Assembly: GCA_007280895.1 (NCBI GenBank)
Contig: QYQN01000156.1
Coordinates: 1-49,595 of the forward strand
Direction: 5' to 3'
Source of the DNA: Methylococcaceae bacterium
GTDB lineage: Bacteria > Pseudomonadota > Gammaproteobacteria > Methylococcales > Methylomonadaceae
DNA: 49,595 nt
The translations under genes were made by a program, and so were the position numbers. Under the pieces are notes generated by a model. The model saw only the letters and a program-made list of their open reading frames with translations, had not been told where the DNA came from and searched no databases. Positions within the stretch are counted from its first letter, which is position 1. Each line of letters starts with the position of its first letter. Shown here in pieces: positions 7,938-17,411 of the stretch.

Positions 7938-7959
7938 GGGCGAGTGCACGTCGCCCCTA
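7935..7959. terminator. Bidirectional hairpin terminator
   Basis: TAGGGGCGA (7935-7943) pairs perfectly with TCGCCCCTA (7951-7959) around a 7-nt loop, followed by tgctttta. It lies exactly between the convergent genes ending at 7937 and 7965, so it may serve both. Confidence 0.7.
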
Positions 7960-7964
7960 TGCTT

Positions 7965-8438
7965 TTATCGACCAAGATGGTTGCCAATTAGTGCGCCTGT
8001 TGCAGCACCAATGCCCGTTGCCAAGGGATCGCCATTACCAATACCATAAGCCACTGCCCCGCCCACTACTCCGCCTGCCAAACTTGCTGCTAAGCGCGGG
8101 TCATAATAAGGTTGATAATAAGGACGTACTGTATACACAGGCGGTGCATAATAACGTACAGAAGCACGATAATAGGGCCTAGGTGCTGGATAATAGCGCA
8201 CTACTTCCCTTACCACGGGGCGACGTGGGTAATAAGTAATCACCTGACGCACAATCTGTTTAGGTGGTTGAATAATTTTATGCTGATAGTGTTGCGAATG
8301 ATGTTGATAGTGTTGTGAATTATGCTGTGGAGGGTGCTGTTCATGTCGCCCACCAGACTGCCATGCCAATGATTCTGACGATAAAACTAACAAGGAAGCC
8401 ATCAGCAGCCATTGAATTAAACTATACGATTTTTTCAT
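7965..8438 (-). CDS. Secreted Tyr/Pro-rich protein with C-terminal glycine zipper
   Basis: A 157-residue envelope protein starting at ATG 8438 with a strong gagggagga site; an upstream in-frame GTG (8453) overlaps that site and is rejected. A signal peptide covers residues ~1-26 (basic KK, then LIQWLLMASLLVLSSESLA). It is followed by a His/Gln-rich stretch and Arg-Tyr-Tyr repeats (VVREVVRYYPAPRPYYR). The C-terminus, AGGVVGGAVAYGIGNG and GIGAATGALIGNHLG, is a glycine-zipper motif typical of outer-membrane or cell-surface proteins of the YMGG/Rick_17kDa type. Exported location is likely; role unknown. Confidence 0.75.
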   Translation of the reverse strand: MKKSYSLIQWLLMASLLVLSSESLAWQSGGRHEQHPPQHNSQHYQHHSQHYQHKIIQPPKQIVRQVITYYPRRPVVREVVRYYPAPRPYYRASVRYYAPPVYTVRPYYQPYYDPRLAASLAGGVVGGAVAYGIGNGDPLATGIGAATGALIGNHLGR

Positions 8439-8639
8439 ACCATCCTCCCTCACATTGAAAGAAACTACGTCACGCCAATAAGTGATAGCGTTGAGTTCAT
8501 GATAGAAAAATGAATATTAATGGGAGCTTAATGGCGATAAAAAATTGTGTTCCAAACCCTGGGGTTCTACACACCTCTTGGCTACTAACTTAACGCGGAA
8601 CAATGCGTATTAAGTCCCGCATGAGTAAGGGCTTTTTAC
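8439..8639. other. Intergenic DNA, left of the MITE-like element
   Basis: This stretch holds the upstream region of the glycine-zipper gene (minus strand) and an unassigned segment with two weak short inverted motifs. I see no gene or clear promoter consensus. Confidence 0.4.
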
Positions 8640-8831
8640 TAACTGACGTTACGCAGTAACGTGTTTTGCTTCCTGTTTGCCGCGCCGCTTTTTCTTTGGA
8701 TACTTTCTTTTGGCGGCGCAAAAGAAAGTATCTCGTTGTCGAGTGCGAGAACCCGCTTAACAAGCCGTCGCGATAGCGACACTTTACACGTTGTTTTCAA
8801 GCCGCAGTGAAGGTCTGCGTAACATCAGTTA
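8640..8831. mobile_element. MITE-like element, copy 2 (complete)
   Basis: Bounded by TAACTGACGTTACGC (8640-8654) and its inverted partner GCGTAACATCAGTTA (8817-8831), with matching flanks (both sides carry a further AG/CT). Inside is a perfect 13-bp stem, ATACTTTCTTTTG and CAAAAGAAAGTAT, around GCGGCG (8700-8731). It shares extended homology with 31183-31397, including gtgcgagaaccc and aacaagccgtcgcgatag. There is no coding capacity. Terminal inverted repeats, small size, several copies and intergenic location fit a non-autonomous transposable element. No transposase is in the window. Confidence 0.7.
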
Positions 8832-8849
8832 CTAAATAATTCACTGCTT

Positions 8850-11282
8850 TTATGCTTCACCACCATCTTGTGCTGATTTTTCTCCACCATCGCTATAAGG
8901 CCATTGCCACTGCTGAATCTCTGGCATATCTTCGCCATACTTGTAAATGTATTGCTTGTGGTCGATTAATTTGTCTCGAATAAATTGTTTTAAATACACC
9001 GCAGCATGGCGTAATCGTGGAATGCGATCAATGACATCGGCCGCTAAATGAAAACGATCCATGTCATTCATGACGACCATATCAAAAGGTGTTGAAGTGG
9101 TGCCTTCTTCTTTGTAGCCACGCACATGAAGATTGGCATGATTTGTTCGACGATAAGCAAGGCGGTGTATTAACCAAGGATAGCCATGGTAGGCAAAGAC
9201 AATCGGTTTATTGGTGGTAAATAATTCATCGAAATCTTTATCCGTTAAGCCATTGGGGTGTTCACTGGCAGGTTGTAAGCGCATTAAATTAACGACGTTA
9301 ACGACGCGAATTCTTATATCAGGGACTTTGCTGCGCAAAATATCAACGGCAGCTAAGGTTTCCAAGGTGGGCACATCGCCTGCGCAGGCCATGACTACAT
9401 CAGGTTCTTCGCCGCAATCATTACTTGCCCATTCCCACACACCTATACCCGCTTCGCAATGCTTCATCGCCGCGTCCATGGACAACCATTGTGGGGCTAA
9501 TTGCTTACCCGCGACAATCACGTTAACGTAATTACGACTACGCAGCACATGATCGGTAACGGCTAACAAGGTGTTGGCATCAGGTGGTAAATATACCCGA
9601 ATGACTTCTGCTTTTTTATTGACCACATGATCAATAAAGCCTGGATCTTGATGGGAAAAACCATTGTGATCTTGTCGCCAGACATGCGAGGTTAATAAAT
9701 AATTTAACGAGGCAATAGGTCGACGCCATGGGATATGGTTACACGTTTTTAACCATTTCGCATGTTGATTAAACATCGAATCAACAATATGAATAAAGGC
9801 TTCATAACAAGAGAAAAAACCATGTCGCCCAGTGAGTAAATAGCCTTCAAGCCAGCCTTGACAGGTGTGTTCACTCAGAATTTCCATGACCCGTCCGTCT
9901 TGGGATAAATGTGTATCTTCAGGTAAGATTTTTTCCATCCACACTCGTGCGGTGACATCAAACACATCATCCCAACGATTTGACGAGGTTTCATCTGGGC
10001 CAAAAATACGAAAGTTTTCTTGCTCAGCGTTGTTGAGCATAACATCGCGCAAGAAGCGCCCCATCACGCGCGTGGCTTCTGCTTCAACACGACCAGGTTG
10101 TGGCACATCAACAGCATAATGTCGGTAATCGGGTAATTTTAAATCGCGTAACAATAAGCCACCGTTGGCGTGTGAGCTATCTGTCATGCGTAACTTACCC
10201 TTAGGCGCTAAGGCTAAAATTTCTGGTAGTGGACGGCCGTTTTGATCAAATAATTCTTCTGGGCGATAGCTTTTTAACCATTTTTCCAAGAGTTCGATAT
10301 GCGCAGGGTTGCCCGCTAAATTAGCTAAGGGAACTTGATGTGAGCGCCAAAAATCTTCAGTTTTTTTACCATCAACACTGGCTGGTCCTGTCCAGCCTTT
10401 GGGTGTGCGCATAATCACCATGGGCCAAATAGGCCGTTTAACAGGTTCGCCATGGGCATTTCTTGCCGCCGCTTGAATGGCGTGAATTTCTTCCAAACAC
10501 TGATCCAATACACTGGCCATGCGGGGATGAACTATCTCAGGATCATTGCCTTCCACTACATACGGACGATAACCGTAGCCTTCAAATAATTGCAGTAACT
10601 CTTCTTCATCAATACGACTGAGTATGGTTGGATTGGCAATTTTGTAGCCATTTAAATGTAAAATAGGTAACACCGCGCCATCACGTGCTGGATTAAGAAA
10701 CTTATTGGAATGCCAGGCCGCAGCCATCGGCCCGGTTTCTGCTTCACCATCACCAATTACGCAACAGGTAATTAACTCAGGGTTGTCAAACACAGTGCCG
10801 TAAGCATGCGCTAAGGCATAGCCTAATTCTCCGCCTTCATGAATGGACCCAGGTGTTTCAGGCGCAACATGACTGGGCACGCCACCTGGAAAAGAAAATT
10901 GTTTAAATAAAGCTTTCATGCCCTCTTTATCTAGCGAGATGCTTGGATAATATTCGCTATAGGTTTGTTCTAGCCACGCATTAGCAATCATGGCGGGGCC
11001 GCCATGCCCCGGTCCACAGATAAACAGCATGTTTAGATTATGCGCAGTGATTAAGCGATTAATATGCACATTAATGAAATTTAAACCTGGCGTGGTTCCC
11101 CAATGTCCAAGTAAGCGTGGTTTTATATGCTCAATAGTTAAGGATTCTTTTAGCAATGGATTATCTAATAAGTAAATTTGCCCCACTGAAAGATAATTTG
11201 CTGCTCGCCAATAAGCGTCCATTTGCGCTAAGACTTCCGACGATACTGAGGACACCTGAAAATCTTGGTAACTTGTTGCCAC
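8850..11282 (-). CDS. xfp: Phosphoketolase (xylulose-5-P/fructose-6-P)
   Basis: An 810-residue thiamine-diphosphate enzyme cleaving xylulose-5-phosphate (and usually fructose-6-phosphate) with phosphate to acetyl-phosphate plus glyceraldehyde-3-P or erythrose-4-P. The XFP N-terminal domain has [20 protein letters not shown] and [10 protein letters not shown]; the ThDP-binding segment is [21 protein letters not shown]; the central domain has [20 protein letters not shown], and the C-terminal domain follows. Length is normal. The start chosen is GTG 11282, 7 nt after AGGAG and 2 nt after the ackA stop; an upstream in-frame start at 11315 would overlap ackA. The operon ackA-xfp links the product directly to acetate kinase and ATP formation. 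Confidence 0.95.
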   Translation of the reverse strand: MATSYQDFQVSSVSSEVLAQMDAYWRAANYLSVGQIYLLDNPLLKESLTIEHIKPRLLGHWGTTPGLNFINVHINRLITAHNLNMLFICGPGHGGPAMIANAWLEQTYSEYYPSISLDKEGMKALFKQFSFPGGVPSHVAPETPGSIHEGGELGYALAHAYGTVFDNPELITCCVIGDGEAETGPMAAAWHSNKFLNPARDGAVLPILHLNGYKIANPTILSRIDEEELLQLFEGYGYRPYVVEGNDPEIVHPRMASVLDQCLEEIHAIQAAARNAHGEPVKRPIWPMVIMRTPKGWTGPASVDGKKTEDFWRSHQVPLANLAGNPAHIELLEKWLKSYRPEELFDQNGRPLPEILALAPKGKLRMTDSSHANGGLLLRDLKLPDYRHYAVDVPQPGRVEAEATRVMGRFLRDVMLNNAEQENFRIFGPDETSSNRWDDVFDVTARVWMEKILPEDTHLSQDGRVMEILSEHTCQGWLEGYLLTGRHGFFSCYEAFIHIVDSMFNQHAKWLKTCNHIPWRRPIASLNYLLTSHVWRQDHNGFSHQDPGFIDHVVNKKAEVIRVYLPPDANTLLAVTDHVLRSRNYVNVIVAGKQLAPQWLSMDAAMKHCEAGIGVWEWASNDCGEEPDVVMACAGDVPTLETLAAVDILRSKVPDIRIRVVNVVNLMRLQPASEHPNGLTDKDFDELFTTNKPIVFAYHGYPWLIHRLAYRRTNHANLHVRGYKEEGTTSTPFDMVVMNDMDRFHLAADVIDRIPRLRHAAVYLKQFIRDKLIDHKQYIYKYGEDMPEIQQWQWPYSDGGEKSAQDGGEA

Positions 11283-11283
11283 G

Positions 11284-12504
11284 TTATTCTCCTGTTGAGT
11301 TATGAAAGGACTCATCGTCCAAATACGTTAAAATTTGCTTGGCACAAACGCGCTCTTCTTCGGCCTGAATAATGAGGATTTTAGTACGACTGTTTGCCTG
11401 ACTGATGTCGCGATTACCCCGTGTCTCGGTTTGCTGATTTGCACACGCATCTAAGATCACCCCAAAACCTTCCAGCCCAGCCACAATATTACTGCGCACC
11501 AGCGCTGCATGTTCGCCTATCCCACCCGTAAACACCAAGGCGGTAACCTCGCCTAACACAGCCCAATAAGCACCAATATATTTTTTGAGACGGTAACAAA
11601 ACATCGCTAAGGCTAACAGGGCAGCGGGCTCTTGCTGTGTCACTTGCTGCAAAATAACACGCATATCGCTTTCACCACATACGCCTTTTAAGCCACTGTG
11701 TTTGTTGATTAACGCCTCTAATTGCTCGGGGGAATGCCCGGCTTTTTGCAAGCTTATTAAAATCATCGGATCAAGATCGCCGCATCGACTGCTCATCATG
11801 ACTCCTTCGGTGGGTGAAAAACCCATTGAGGTATCGATGCTTTTGCCCTGAGCTATTGCCGTAACACTGGCGCCACCACCCAAATGTAAAATAATAAGAT
11901 TGATGTCGTCAGCCGATTTGTTGAGCAATGCAGCGCTGGCTTCGACACTGTGTTGACAGGAAATACCATGGAAACCGTAACGATAAAAATCAAGGTGCTC
12001 AGACAGACCTTCTGGCAAGCCATAACGCCCTGCGTAATCAGGAATTGTGCGATGAAATGCAGTATCAAAGACTGCAAATTGCTTAAGCGCCGGAAAACTC
12101 GCCATGGCTAAGCTAATGCCCAAGCGGTTAAATGGATTATGCAGTGGCGCATAAGCATCTAAGTCTGCCAAACGTTCAAGTGTTTTTGCATCAATTAAGG
12201 TTACGCCGTCAAACCAACTCGCCCCATGCACTACCCGATGCCCAATGGCAGTCAAGTTAATATTGGCCTCGTGCAACCAATGTTGCCAGCTTTGTAAGAC
12301 CAACGCCAACGCATCCTGTGGCAAAAAATGCCCAGCCACCGTGTTGTTAAATGCCTGCTGAGTTAAATCACTACCTTCTTGATGCAAGGCCTGATGATCA
12401 GTGTAATCCAAGGTGTGCAGGGCAAGAACGGCTAAGTTAGCAGCAAATAAACGGGTTTTAATGGAGGTGCTCCCCACATTAATTGTTAATATCGTTGCTT
12501 CCAT
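11284..12504 (-). CDS. ackA: Acetate kinase
   Basis: A ~406-residue ASKHA-fold kinase interconverting acetyl-phosphate plus ADP and acetate plus ATP. Motifs: [16 protein letters not shown] at the N-terminus (phosphate-1 loop), [31 protein letters not shown] (phosphate-2), a [19 protein letters not shown] block and [15 protein letters not shown] (adenosine loop). The start is taken at ATG 12504 rather than an in-frame TTG two codons upstream. It is the first gene of a two-gene operon with xfp, so acetyl-P from phosphoketolase is the likely substrate. No phosphotransacetylase gene is adjacent. Confidence 0.95.
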   Translation of the reverse strand: MEATILTINVGSTSIKTRLFAANLAVLALHTLDYTDHQALHQEGSDLTQQAFNNTVAGHFLPQDALALVLQSWQHWLHEANINLTAIGHRVVHGASWFDGVTLIDAKTLERLADLDAYAPLHNPFNRLGISLAMASFPALKQFAVFDTAFHRTIPDYAGRYGLPEGLSEHLDFYRYGFHGISCQHSVEASAALLNKSADDINLIILHLGGGASVTAIAQGKSIDTSMGFSPTEGVMMSSRCGDLDPMILISLQKAGHSPEQLEALINKHSGLKGVCGESDMRVILQQVTQQEPAALLALAMFCYRLKKYIGAYWAVLGEVTALVFTGGIGEHAALVRSNIVAGLEGFGVILDACANQQTETRGNRDISQANSRTKILIIQAEEERVCAKQILTYLDDESFHNSTGE

Positions 12505-13038
12505 AAACAAAACAGCCTGCGTTGTGGGTGATAAAAAAAGCGACCTACTTTAAGGCAGGATATCTCATTTGGCATGTAAAGCGTGCCATAGCCTAGGCGA
12601 TGGTTCAATACTTACACAAAGACTCGCACCATTCAAGCTTAACACGCTTAAATCAGGTATTTTTCTTGAGGGATTTGTCGTGTGCTACACACCACGCCGT
12701 AAGTCTTAAACAATGCAAAAAGCAGTTCAACAGCATGACACTTTATTATTTTTGCTTGATGACAATAACGAAAACAGCTATGTTTATCATCTTGAAATAA
12801 CGCTTAAGCTGTTTAAAAATACGAGGAGTTGAGCCACTTCATTCTGTACAGCGCACTATAAAACTGCGCTAACTGTTAACCATGAAATAGTTCTGGGTAA
12901 TGTGCCGAAAGCCTCCCTTGGCATAGCAAAGGTGAGTCAAGCCTTGTCACTAACCCATTAAAAAATAATAATAAATTATTATGTAAAGACGAGCTACCTA
13001 AGCAAGACTTTCTCATACCGCCACCTTACTTTAGCCGA
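12505..13038. other. Divergent intergenic region, ackA / dapC
   Basis: 534 nt without a supported gene. It should contain the ackA-xfp promoter (minus) and the dapC promoter (plus). An imperfect inverted repeat TGGCATG-taaag-CGTGCCA lies near 12571-12589, upstream of ackA, and could be an operator or mRNA hairpin. A small open frame at 12600-12800 has no ribosome binding site or protein-like composition. I tested the 180 nt before dapC by eye for a lysine riboswitch and did not see one. Confidence 0.5.
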
Positions 13039-14244
13039 ATGAATCCAAATATCGCTGCCTTACATCCTTATCCTTTTGAAAAACTGGCGCAACTAAAACA
13101 GGGACTTGAGCCGCCACACGATAAAGCTGCCATTAATTTATCTATTGGTGAACCCTCGCATCCTACGCCTGCGTTTATTGCGGAAACAGTGCATGAGTAT
13201 CGCCAAGGACTTGGTACTTATCCCAGTACCAAAGGCATCAGAGAGCTTAGGGTGGCGATTAGTCAATGGCTAACTTGGCGCTTTCACTTACCTTTAGAAG
13301 CGCTCAATCCAGAGACACAGATTTTGCCAGTGAATGGCACGCGTGAGGCGTTGTTTTCTTTTGCACAATGTGTCATTAATGCCACGGGCACAACGCGTCC
13401 GCTGGTATTGATGCCCAATCCTTTTTATCAAATTTATGAAGGGGCAGCGTTATTAGCAGGGGCTGAGCCTTATTTTTTAAATACCACCGAAGCCAATGGT
13501 TATTTACCTGATATTGCTGCCGTTCCTGAAGCTATTTGGCAACGCTGTCAGTTGCTTTATCTTTGCTCGCCAGGTAACCCTAGCGGCGCGGTGATCAGCA
13601 TGGCAACGCATCAACAAGTGATTGCCTTGGCAATGAAGTACAATTTTGTGATTGCCTCAGATGAATGCTACAGCGAGTTATATTTCAATGAAGAACAGCC
13701 ACCCGTAGGCTTATTGCAAAGTGCTTATGCCATGGGCAATACCGCTTTTAAACACTGCGTGGTGTTTCATAGTTTATCTAAACGCTCTAATGCGCCTGGC
13801 TTACGCTCTGGTTTTGTTGCGGGTGATGCAGAGGTGCTCGCGCCTTATTTTAACTATCGCACCTATCAGGGCTGCGCCATGCCGTTACCTACCCAATACG
13901 CCAGTATCAGTGCTTGGCAAGATGAACACCATGTCCAGATTAATCGCCAGTTATACCGTGAGAAATTTGCTACGGTCATCGCACTATTGGCAGAAGTGTG
14001 TGATATTCAGCAACCCAGCGCAGGTTTTTACCTTTGGCTTAAAACCCCGATTGCCGATACGCTGTTTGCGCAACAGTTATTTGCCCACGAACATGTCACC
14101 GTTTTACCTGGTAGTTTTCTATCCCGTGATGCTGAGGGCATTAATCCTGGTGCAGGGTATGTGCGCATTGCCTTAGTTGCTCCTTTAGAGGACTGTATTA
14201 CCGCTGCACAGCGTATCAAACATTTTTTTACCACGTTACCATAA
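13039..14244 (+). CDS. dapC: Succinyldiaminopimelate transaminase DapC
   Basis: A 401-residue class I/II PLP aminotransferase that makes N-succinyl-LL-2,6-diaminopimelate in the succinylase branch of lysine/peptidoglycan precursor synthesis. Features: [14 protein letters not shown] near residue 35; [10 protein letters not shown]; the [10 protein letters not shown] substrate motif; [10 protein letters not shown]; and the PLP lysine K248 in [16 protein letters not shown]. The N-terminus [20 protein letters not shown] is typical of proteobacterial DapC (as distinct from ArgD-type enzymes). It is followed after 16 nt by dapD, the enzyme immediately preceding it in the pathway, which makes the assignment strong. 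Confidence 0.94.
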   Translation: MNPNIAALHPYPFEKLAQLKQGLEPPHDKAAINLSIGEPSHPTPAFIAETVHEYRQGLGTYPSTKGIRELRVAISQWLTWRFHLPLEALNPETQILPVNGTREALFSFAQCVINATGTTRPLVLMPNPFYQIYEGAALLAGAEPYFLNTTEANGYLPDIAAVPEAIWQRCQLLYLCSPGNPSGAVISMATHQQVIALAMKYNFVIASDECYSELYFNEEQPPVGLLQSAYAMGNTAFKHCVVFHSLSKRSNAPGLRSGFVAGDAEVLAPYFNYRTYQGCAMPLPTQYASISAWQDEHHVQINRQLYREKFATVIALLAEVCDIQQPSAGFYLWLKTPIADTLFAQQLFAHEHVTVLPGSFLSRDAEGINPGAGYVRIALVAPLEDCITAAQRIKHFFTTLP

Positions 14245-14260
14245 CAATAATAGGAAATTT

Positions 14261-15079
14261 ATGATCCACTTAGAAACTTGTATTAACAATGCCTTTGAAC
14301 AACGCGCCGAATTTAGCCCAGCACACACGCCTGACGACGTTCGTGCTGCGGTTACAGAAAGCTTGATGCTTTTAGATAAGGGCACGTTAAGAGTTGCCGA
14401 AAAAATCGAGGGTGTTTGGGTAACGCATCAGTGGCTTAAAAAAGCAGTTTTATTGTCTTTTCGTATTAATGAAAACCGCTTAATGGACGGTGGTAATACC
14501 CGTTATTACGATAAAGTTGAATGTAAATTTAGCCATTATAGTGACGCTGATTTTGCCGCAGCAGGGGTGCGCGTTGTGCCTAATGCCGTGGCTAGATATG
14601 GCAGTTATATTGCACCAGGTGCTATTTTAATGCCGTCTTATGTAAATATTGGTGCGTATGTTGATAGTGGCACAATGGTGGATACGTGGGTAACTGTTGG
14701 CTCATGTGCACAAATTGGCAAAAACGTGCATTTATCAGGCGGCGTAGGCATTGGTGGCGTGTTAGAACCGCTGCAAGCAAACCCCACCATTATTGGTGAT
14801 AATTGCTTCATTGGTGCACGTTCTGAAATAGTCGAAGGCGTGATAGTTGAAGAGGGCTGTGTGATTTCCATGGGCGTGTACATTGGACAAAGCACTAAAA
14901 TTTTTAATCGCATGACAGGTGAAATCAGTTATGGTCGAATTCCTACAGGTTCAGTGGTGGTGTCGGGTAACTTACCGTCAGCCGATGGGCGTTACAGCCT
15001 CTATTGTGCTGTTATTATCAAGCAAGTAGATGAAAAAACACGCAGTAAAACAGGCATTAATGAGTTATTGCGCGATTAA
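14261..15079 (+). CDS. dapD: Tetrahydrodipicolinate N-succinyltransferase DapD
   Basis: A 272-residue left-handed beta-helix (hexapeptide) acyltransferase that uses succinyl-CoA. An N-terminal helical domain (~1-100) includes [20 protein letters not shown]. Hexapeptide repeats from ~105 to 230 include [20 protein letters not shown] and [12 protein letters not shown], followed by [15 protein letters not shown]. The C-terminal extension is normal for the family. ATG 14261 has taggaaattt upstream. It forms an operon with dapC. Confidence 0.96.
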   Translation: MIHLETCINNAFEQRAEFSPAHTPDDVRAAVTESLMLLDKGTLRVAEKIEGVWVTHQWLKKAVLLSFRINENRLMDGGNTRYYDKVECKFSHYSDADFAAAGVRVVPNAVARYGSYIAPGAILMPSYVNIGAYVDSGTMVDTWVTVGSCAQIGKNVHLSGGVGIGGVLEPLQANPTIIGDNCFIGARSEIVEGVIVEEGCVISMGVYIGQSTKIFNRMTGEISYGRIPTGSVVVSGNLPSADGRYSLYCAVIIKQVDEKTRSKTGINELLRD

Positions 15080-15127
15080 TCAGTGTGATTACTAAGGTGC
15101 GTTATTGCCTTAACTAGTTGGGCAGTT

Positions 15128-15157
15128 TATGTGGGAGACGTAAGTCTCTCCCACATA
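15128..15157. terminator. Hairpin after dapD
   Basis: TATGTGGGAGA (15128-15138) pairs with TCTCCCACATA (15147-15157) around an 8-nt loop that can itself form GAC/GTC pairs. There is no U run, so it may be a REP-like repeat rather than an intrinsic terminator. Its ctcccacat arm matches the outer end of the 80-bp repeat at the window ends. Confidence 0.5.
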
Positions 15158-15198
15158 AGTTTAAAGCCACTTTGCCCAGATTACATTAAGAAGAGGAG

Positions 15199-16119
15199 GT
15201 GGCTGGTGATGACTTTTATCTACATTGCCTTATTATCATGAAACATCTACTGTATTTTGTATGGCGTTTAGTGTTTATTAATAGTGCCCGTCTTATTTGG
15301 TATTACCCAAAACCGTTTTTACTGCTTTTTGTTCTCTTTGCAGGACAGTATAGCTATGAAGTTTTTCTTGCTCGCCCTGCGTTACTTTATCAAGGTGAAC
15401 CACGCAGCCAATCACTCAGTCAGCCCTATTCATGGTATCGCACCTTTCGGAATCATGGTTTTCTGGTGGGCTATTCAGACTTACGCGGCAATCCCCTTTG
15501 GGTGGAATACGCACTGCATACTCCTGAAGCATCACCCGTTCACTTACCACGTCCTAGTCATTTTAAAACTGATTGGCGCAGCCTTAATCGGGTGAGTCAT
15601 ACAAGTTATACCAATAGTGGTTATGATCGAGGACACTTAGCCCCCAATCATGCCATCAGCCAGCTGTATGGTAAACAAGGGCAGCTGGATAGTTTTCTTA
15701 TGACCAACATCAGCCCCCAAAAGGCAACCTTAAATCAACAGGTTTGGCGACATTTAGAAGTGCTTGAAAGTGAGGTGTTCACCCAAAAACTAGGTAAAGT
15801 CTGGGTCATTACCGGCCCTATTTTTGCTGACTCCGCGCCGCGTTTACGCACGGACTGGACGGTACAAATTCCCACTGCTTTTTATAAAATCTATATTGCC
15901 GACACGCCTACTGATGCTGCCCCGATTAGCTTAAGCTTTATCATTCCCCAAAGCGTGACGGGTCGCGAGTCATTGCAAGGTTTTGTTAGCACTATTGATG
16001 CAATTGAGCAGCAAACAGGCTTAGACTTTTTTGCTGATTTAGCTGATGACCTTGAAATACCTTTAGAAAAAAATCACGAAATCGCCAGCTTATGGCAATT
16101 TAAACACGCCGTTAATTGA
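15199..16119 (+). CDS. Membrane-anchored DNA/RNA non-specific endonuclease
   Basis: A 306-residue (or 293 from ATG 15238) beta-beta-alpha metal nuclease of the NUC1/EndoG family. A hydrophobic anchor or uncleaved signal lies near residues 33-50 (FLLLFVLFAGQYSYE). The DRGH active-site motif is at YDRGHLAPNHAIS (His146 by the long frame), followed by LMTNISPQKATLNQQVW with the metal-binding Asn. C-terminal elements include VWVITGPIF and SFIIPQ. These enzymes cut DNA and RNA without sequence preference. The anchor predicts activity in the periplasm or outside the cell, in nutrient scavenging or defence against external DNA. No inhibitor gene (NuiA type) is adjacent. Confidence 0.85.
   Translation: MAGDDFYLHCLIIMKHLLYFVWRLVFINSARLIWYYPKPFLLLFVLFAGQYSYEVFLARPALLYQGEPRSQSLSQPYSWYRTFRNHGFLVGYSDLRGNPLWVEYALHTPEASPVHLPRPSHFKTDWRSLNRVSHTSYTNSGYDRGHLAPNHAISQLYGKQGQLDSFLMTNISPQKATLNQQVWRHLEVLESEVFTQKLGKVWVITGPIFADSAPRLRTDWTVQIPTAFYKIYIADTPTDAAPISLSFIIPQSVTGRESLQGFVSTIDAIEQQTGLDFFADLADDLEIPLEKNHEIASLWQFKHAVN
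15209..15241 (+). CDS. Possible 10-residue leader peptide
   Basis: The strongest Shine-Dalgarno in this region, AGGAGG at 15193-15198, is followed 10 nt later by an ATG opening a tiny frame, MTFIYIALLS, whose TGA overlaps the ATG at 15238 of the endonuclease frame (ATGA). The arrangement looks like a translated leader coupled to the nuclease start. Alternatively, GTG 15199 in the nuclease frame could be the real start, though it lies right against the AGGAGG. Confidence 0.3.
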   Translation: MTFIYIALLS

Positions 16120-16336
16120 TCGCCAACAGCGCGGTATTCGTCGCGCCGTCCCCGCCCACAAACCTTATAAATATTGACTGTTAAGTAAATTGAGCACAAC
16201 CAATCCAATCAGGCTCTGATATACTTTGCACATACCCTAGCTGTTTTTTTTTAGCTACCTACTTAAGCTTAGCAGCGTGCCCAGCCTTAATTTGGTAGTT
16301 TTTTTTCTAACAAATTTTACTTGGAGCTGCCCCACC

Positions 16337-16579
16337 ATGAATGAAAATATCTCTAGCAATGCCCTGATTTATGCAACTTTAGCGTTAAACAGTGAAGTGA
16401 CTTTACAGCGTGAATATCTTGAATCTGATGATGTAGATAGCGAAGATCGTGAAAATGAGGAAGAAATTTTAGCTGATCTTGAGCAAGCGTTTATGGAGTT
16501 TGTTGATATTTACAAAGTTCGTTGTAAAGCAGACAAAGAACTGCCCACGCTTGATGAATTGCTCAATAGCGAACTATAA
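16337..16579 (+). CDS. Small acidic hypothetical protein, 80 aa
   Basis: Starts at ATG 16337 with ttggag 12 nt upstream; a longer in-frame start at 16277 would add 20 hydrophobic residues before that site and is disfavoured. The product is very acidic (ESDDVDSEDRENEEEILADL) and predicted all-helical, without signal or cysteines beyond one. No family recognised. It stands alone between the nuclease and the SnoaL-like gene. Confidence 0.6.
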   Translation: MNENISSNALIYATLALNSEVTLQREYLESDDVDSEDRENEEEILADLEQAFMEFVDIYKVRCKADKELPTLDELLNSEL

Positions 16580-16844
16580 CCGTCCGCCATTTAGCTTTTT
16601 TACACCATAAGCCCCACACTATTCCCCCCCCCCTCCTAATTAAGCCCTCTTTTTCAAAAGGGGGCGCCGCCTTATAAAGACGTTTATTGATTCTTTCCTG
16701 TGCTGCCCACAGTGAAAAGTGGGTCGCCGAGAAGCGCCATAAAAATGTTGAATTATTCAAAAAAAAGTCATTACCCGCTATACTATTTTTCAGCTGTAAC
16801 ACTAAAGCTACTTAACTTACTTTATTACTCAACAAGGAATTACT
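16580..16844. other. Intergenic DNA with C-tract and G-rich hairpin
   Basis: Contains an uninterrupted run of about 12 C (16625-16636) and a palindromic ccctctttttcaaaaggggg segment near 16654-16673, resembling the short dispersed repeats often seen between genes. It may also hold the promoter of the SnoaL-like gene, just before aacaaggaattact. Homopolymer length here could be a sequencing error site. Confidence 0.4.
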
Positions 16845-17255
16845 ATGCAAAACTTAGAAGAAATTGTTACCAAGTTTTATACACAATGTCTTACTGTCAA
16901 CACAGAAACAGATGTTGCAGAATTAATGGGTCAACTACTCGCTGATGAGTTTCAATCACTTGGCTCTGTTGACACAAAAGGTAAAGCACAACTGATTGGT
17001 CAAATGCAGTTTTTCTGGAAACTTATTCCTAACATGACGTGGGAAATTCAAGAATTAATTCAAGACGGCAACCGTATTGTTGTGCGCAGCATTGCTTCGG
17101 GCGCACCTAATGGCGATTTCATGGGCTTCCCTACTGATGGCAGCAAGTCTTTCTCTATTATGACAATTGATATTCATACCATTGAAAATGGTCAAATTGT
17201 TAAGGTTTATCACCTAGAAGATTGGGTGACTGCAATGAAACAATTGAAAGGCTAA
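16845..17255 (+). CDS. SnoaL-like / NTF2-fold protein
   Basis: A 136-residue protein with the NTF2-like cone fold pattern. An N-terminal helix pair includes NLEEIVTKFYTQCLTVNTET. Then come FQSLGSVDTKGKAQLIGQM, a strand rich in charged residues (WEIQELIQDGNRIVVRSIAS), and a C-terminal strand (IENGQIVKVYHLEDW) typical of the SnoaL/ester-cyclase-like group. Members bind small hydrophobic ligands or act as isomerases or cyclases; substrate here is unknown. ATG 16845 has aaggaatt upstream. The gene stands alone. Confidence 0.75.
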   Translation: MQNLEEIVTKFYTQCLTVNTETDVAELMGQLLADEFQSLGSVDTKGKAQLIGQMQFFWKLIPNMTWEIQELIQDGNRIVVRSIASGAPNGDFMGFPTDGSKSFSIMTIDIHTIENGQIVKVYHLEDWVTAMKQLKG

Positions 17256-17281
17256 AAGCGGTTACTAATAAGCCTGTTAAC

Positions 17282-17318
17282 GCTAAGCGGTGGGAAGGCT
17301 TTGCTCCTGCCGCTTAGC
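17282..17318 (+). terminator. Hairpin after the SnoaL-like gene
   Basis: GCTAAGCGG (17282-17290) pairs with CCGCTTAGC (17310-17318), extended inward by GGGA/TCCT. No U run follows, so intrinsic termination is plausible but not proven. It separates the SnoaL-like gene from the giant sensor gene. Confidence 0.5.
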
Positions 17319-17411
17319 CCATACAGTTGCTAACCGCCCATCACCTTGACCATTTTTGGGTTGGTGAAAAATCACTCACTCGTCAGTAAATGTATCCATT
17401 AAGCGTGCGCT

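Noticed and set aside
12600-12800. 66-codon plus-strand frame between ackA and dapC
   Set aside because: No Shine-Dalgarno, mixed hydrophobic and low-complexity composition, no resemblance to a known family.
12840-13038. Lysine riboswitch before dapC
   Set aside because: I looked for the conserved AGAGG/lysine-box pattern and a terminator-type alternative helix and found neither; the stretch remains unassigned.
16563-16802. Minus-strand frame over the C-tract region
   Set aside because: Runs through a homopolymer and a repeat-like hairpin, has no start site and overlaps the end of the small acidic gene.
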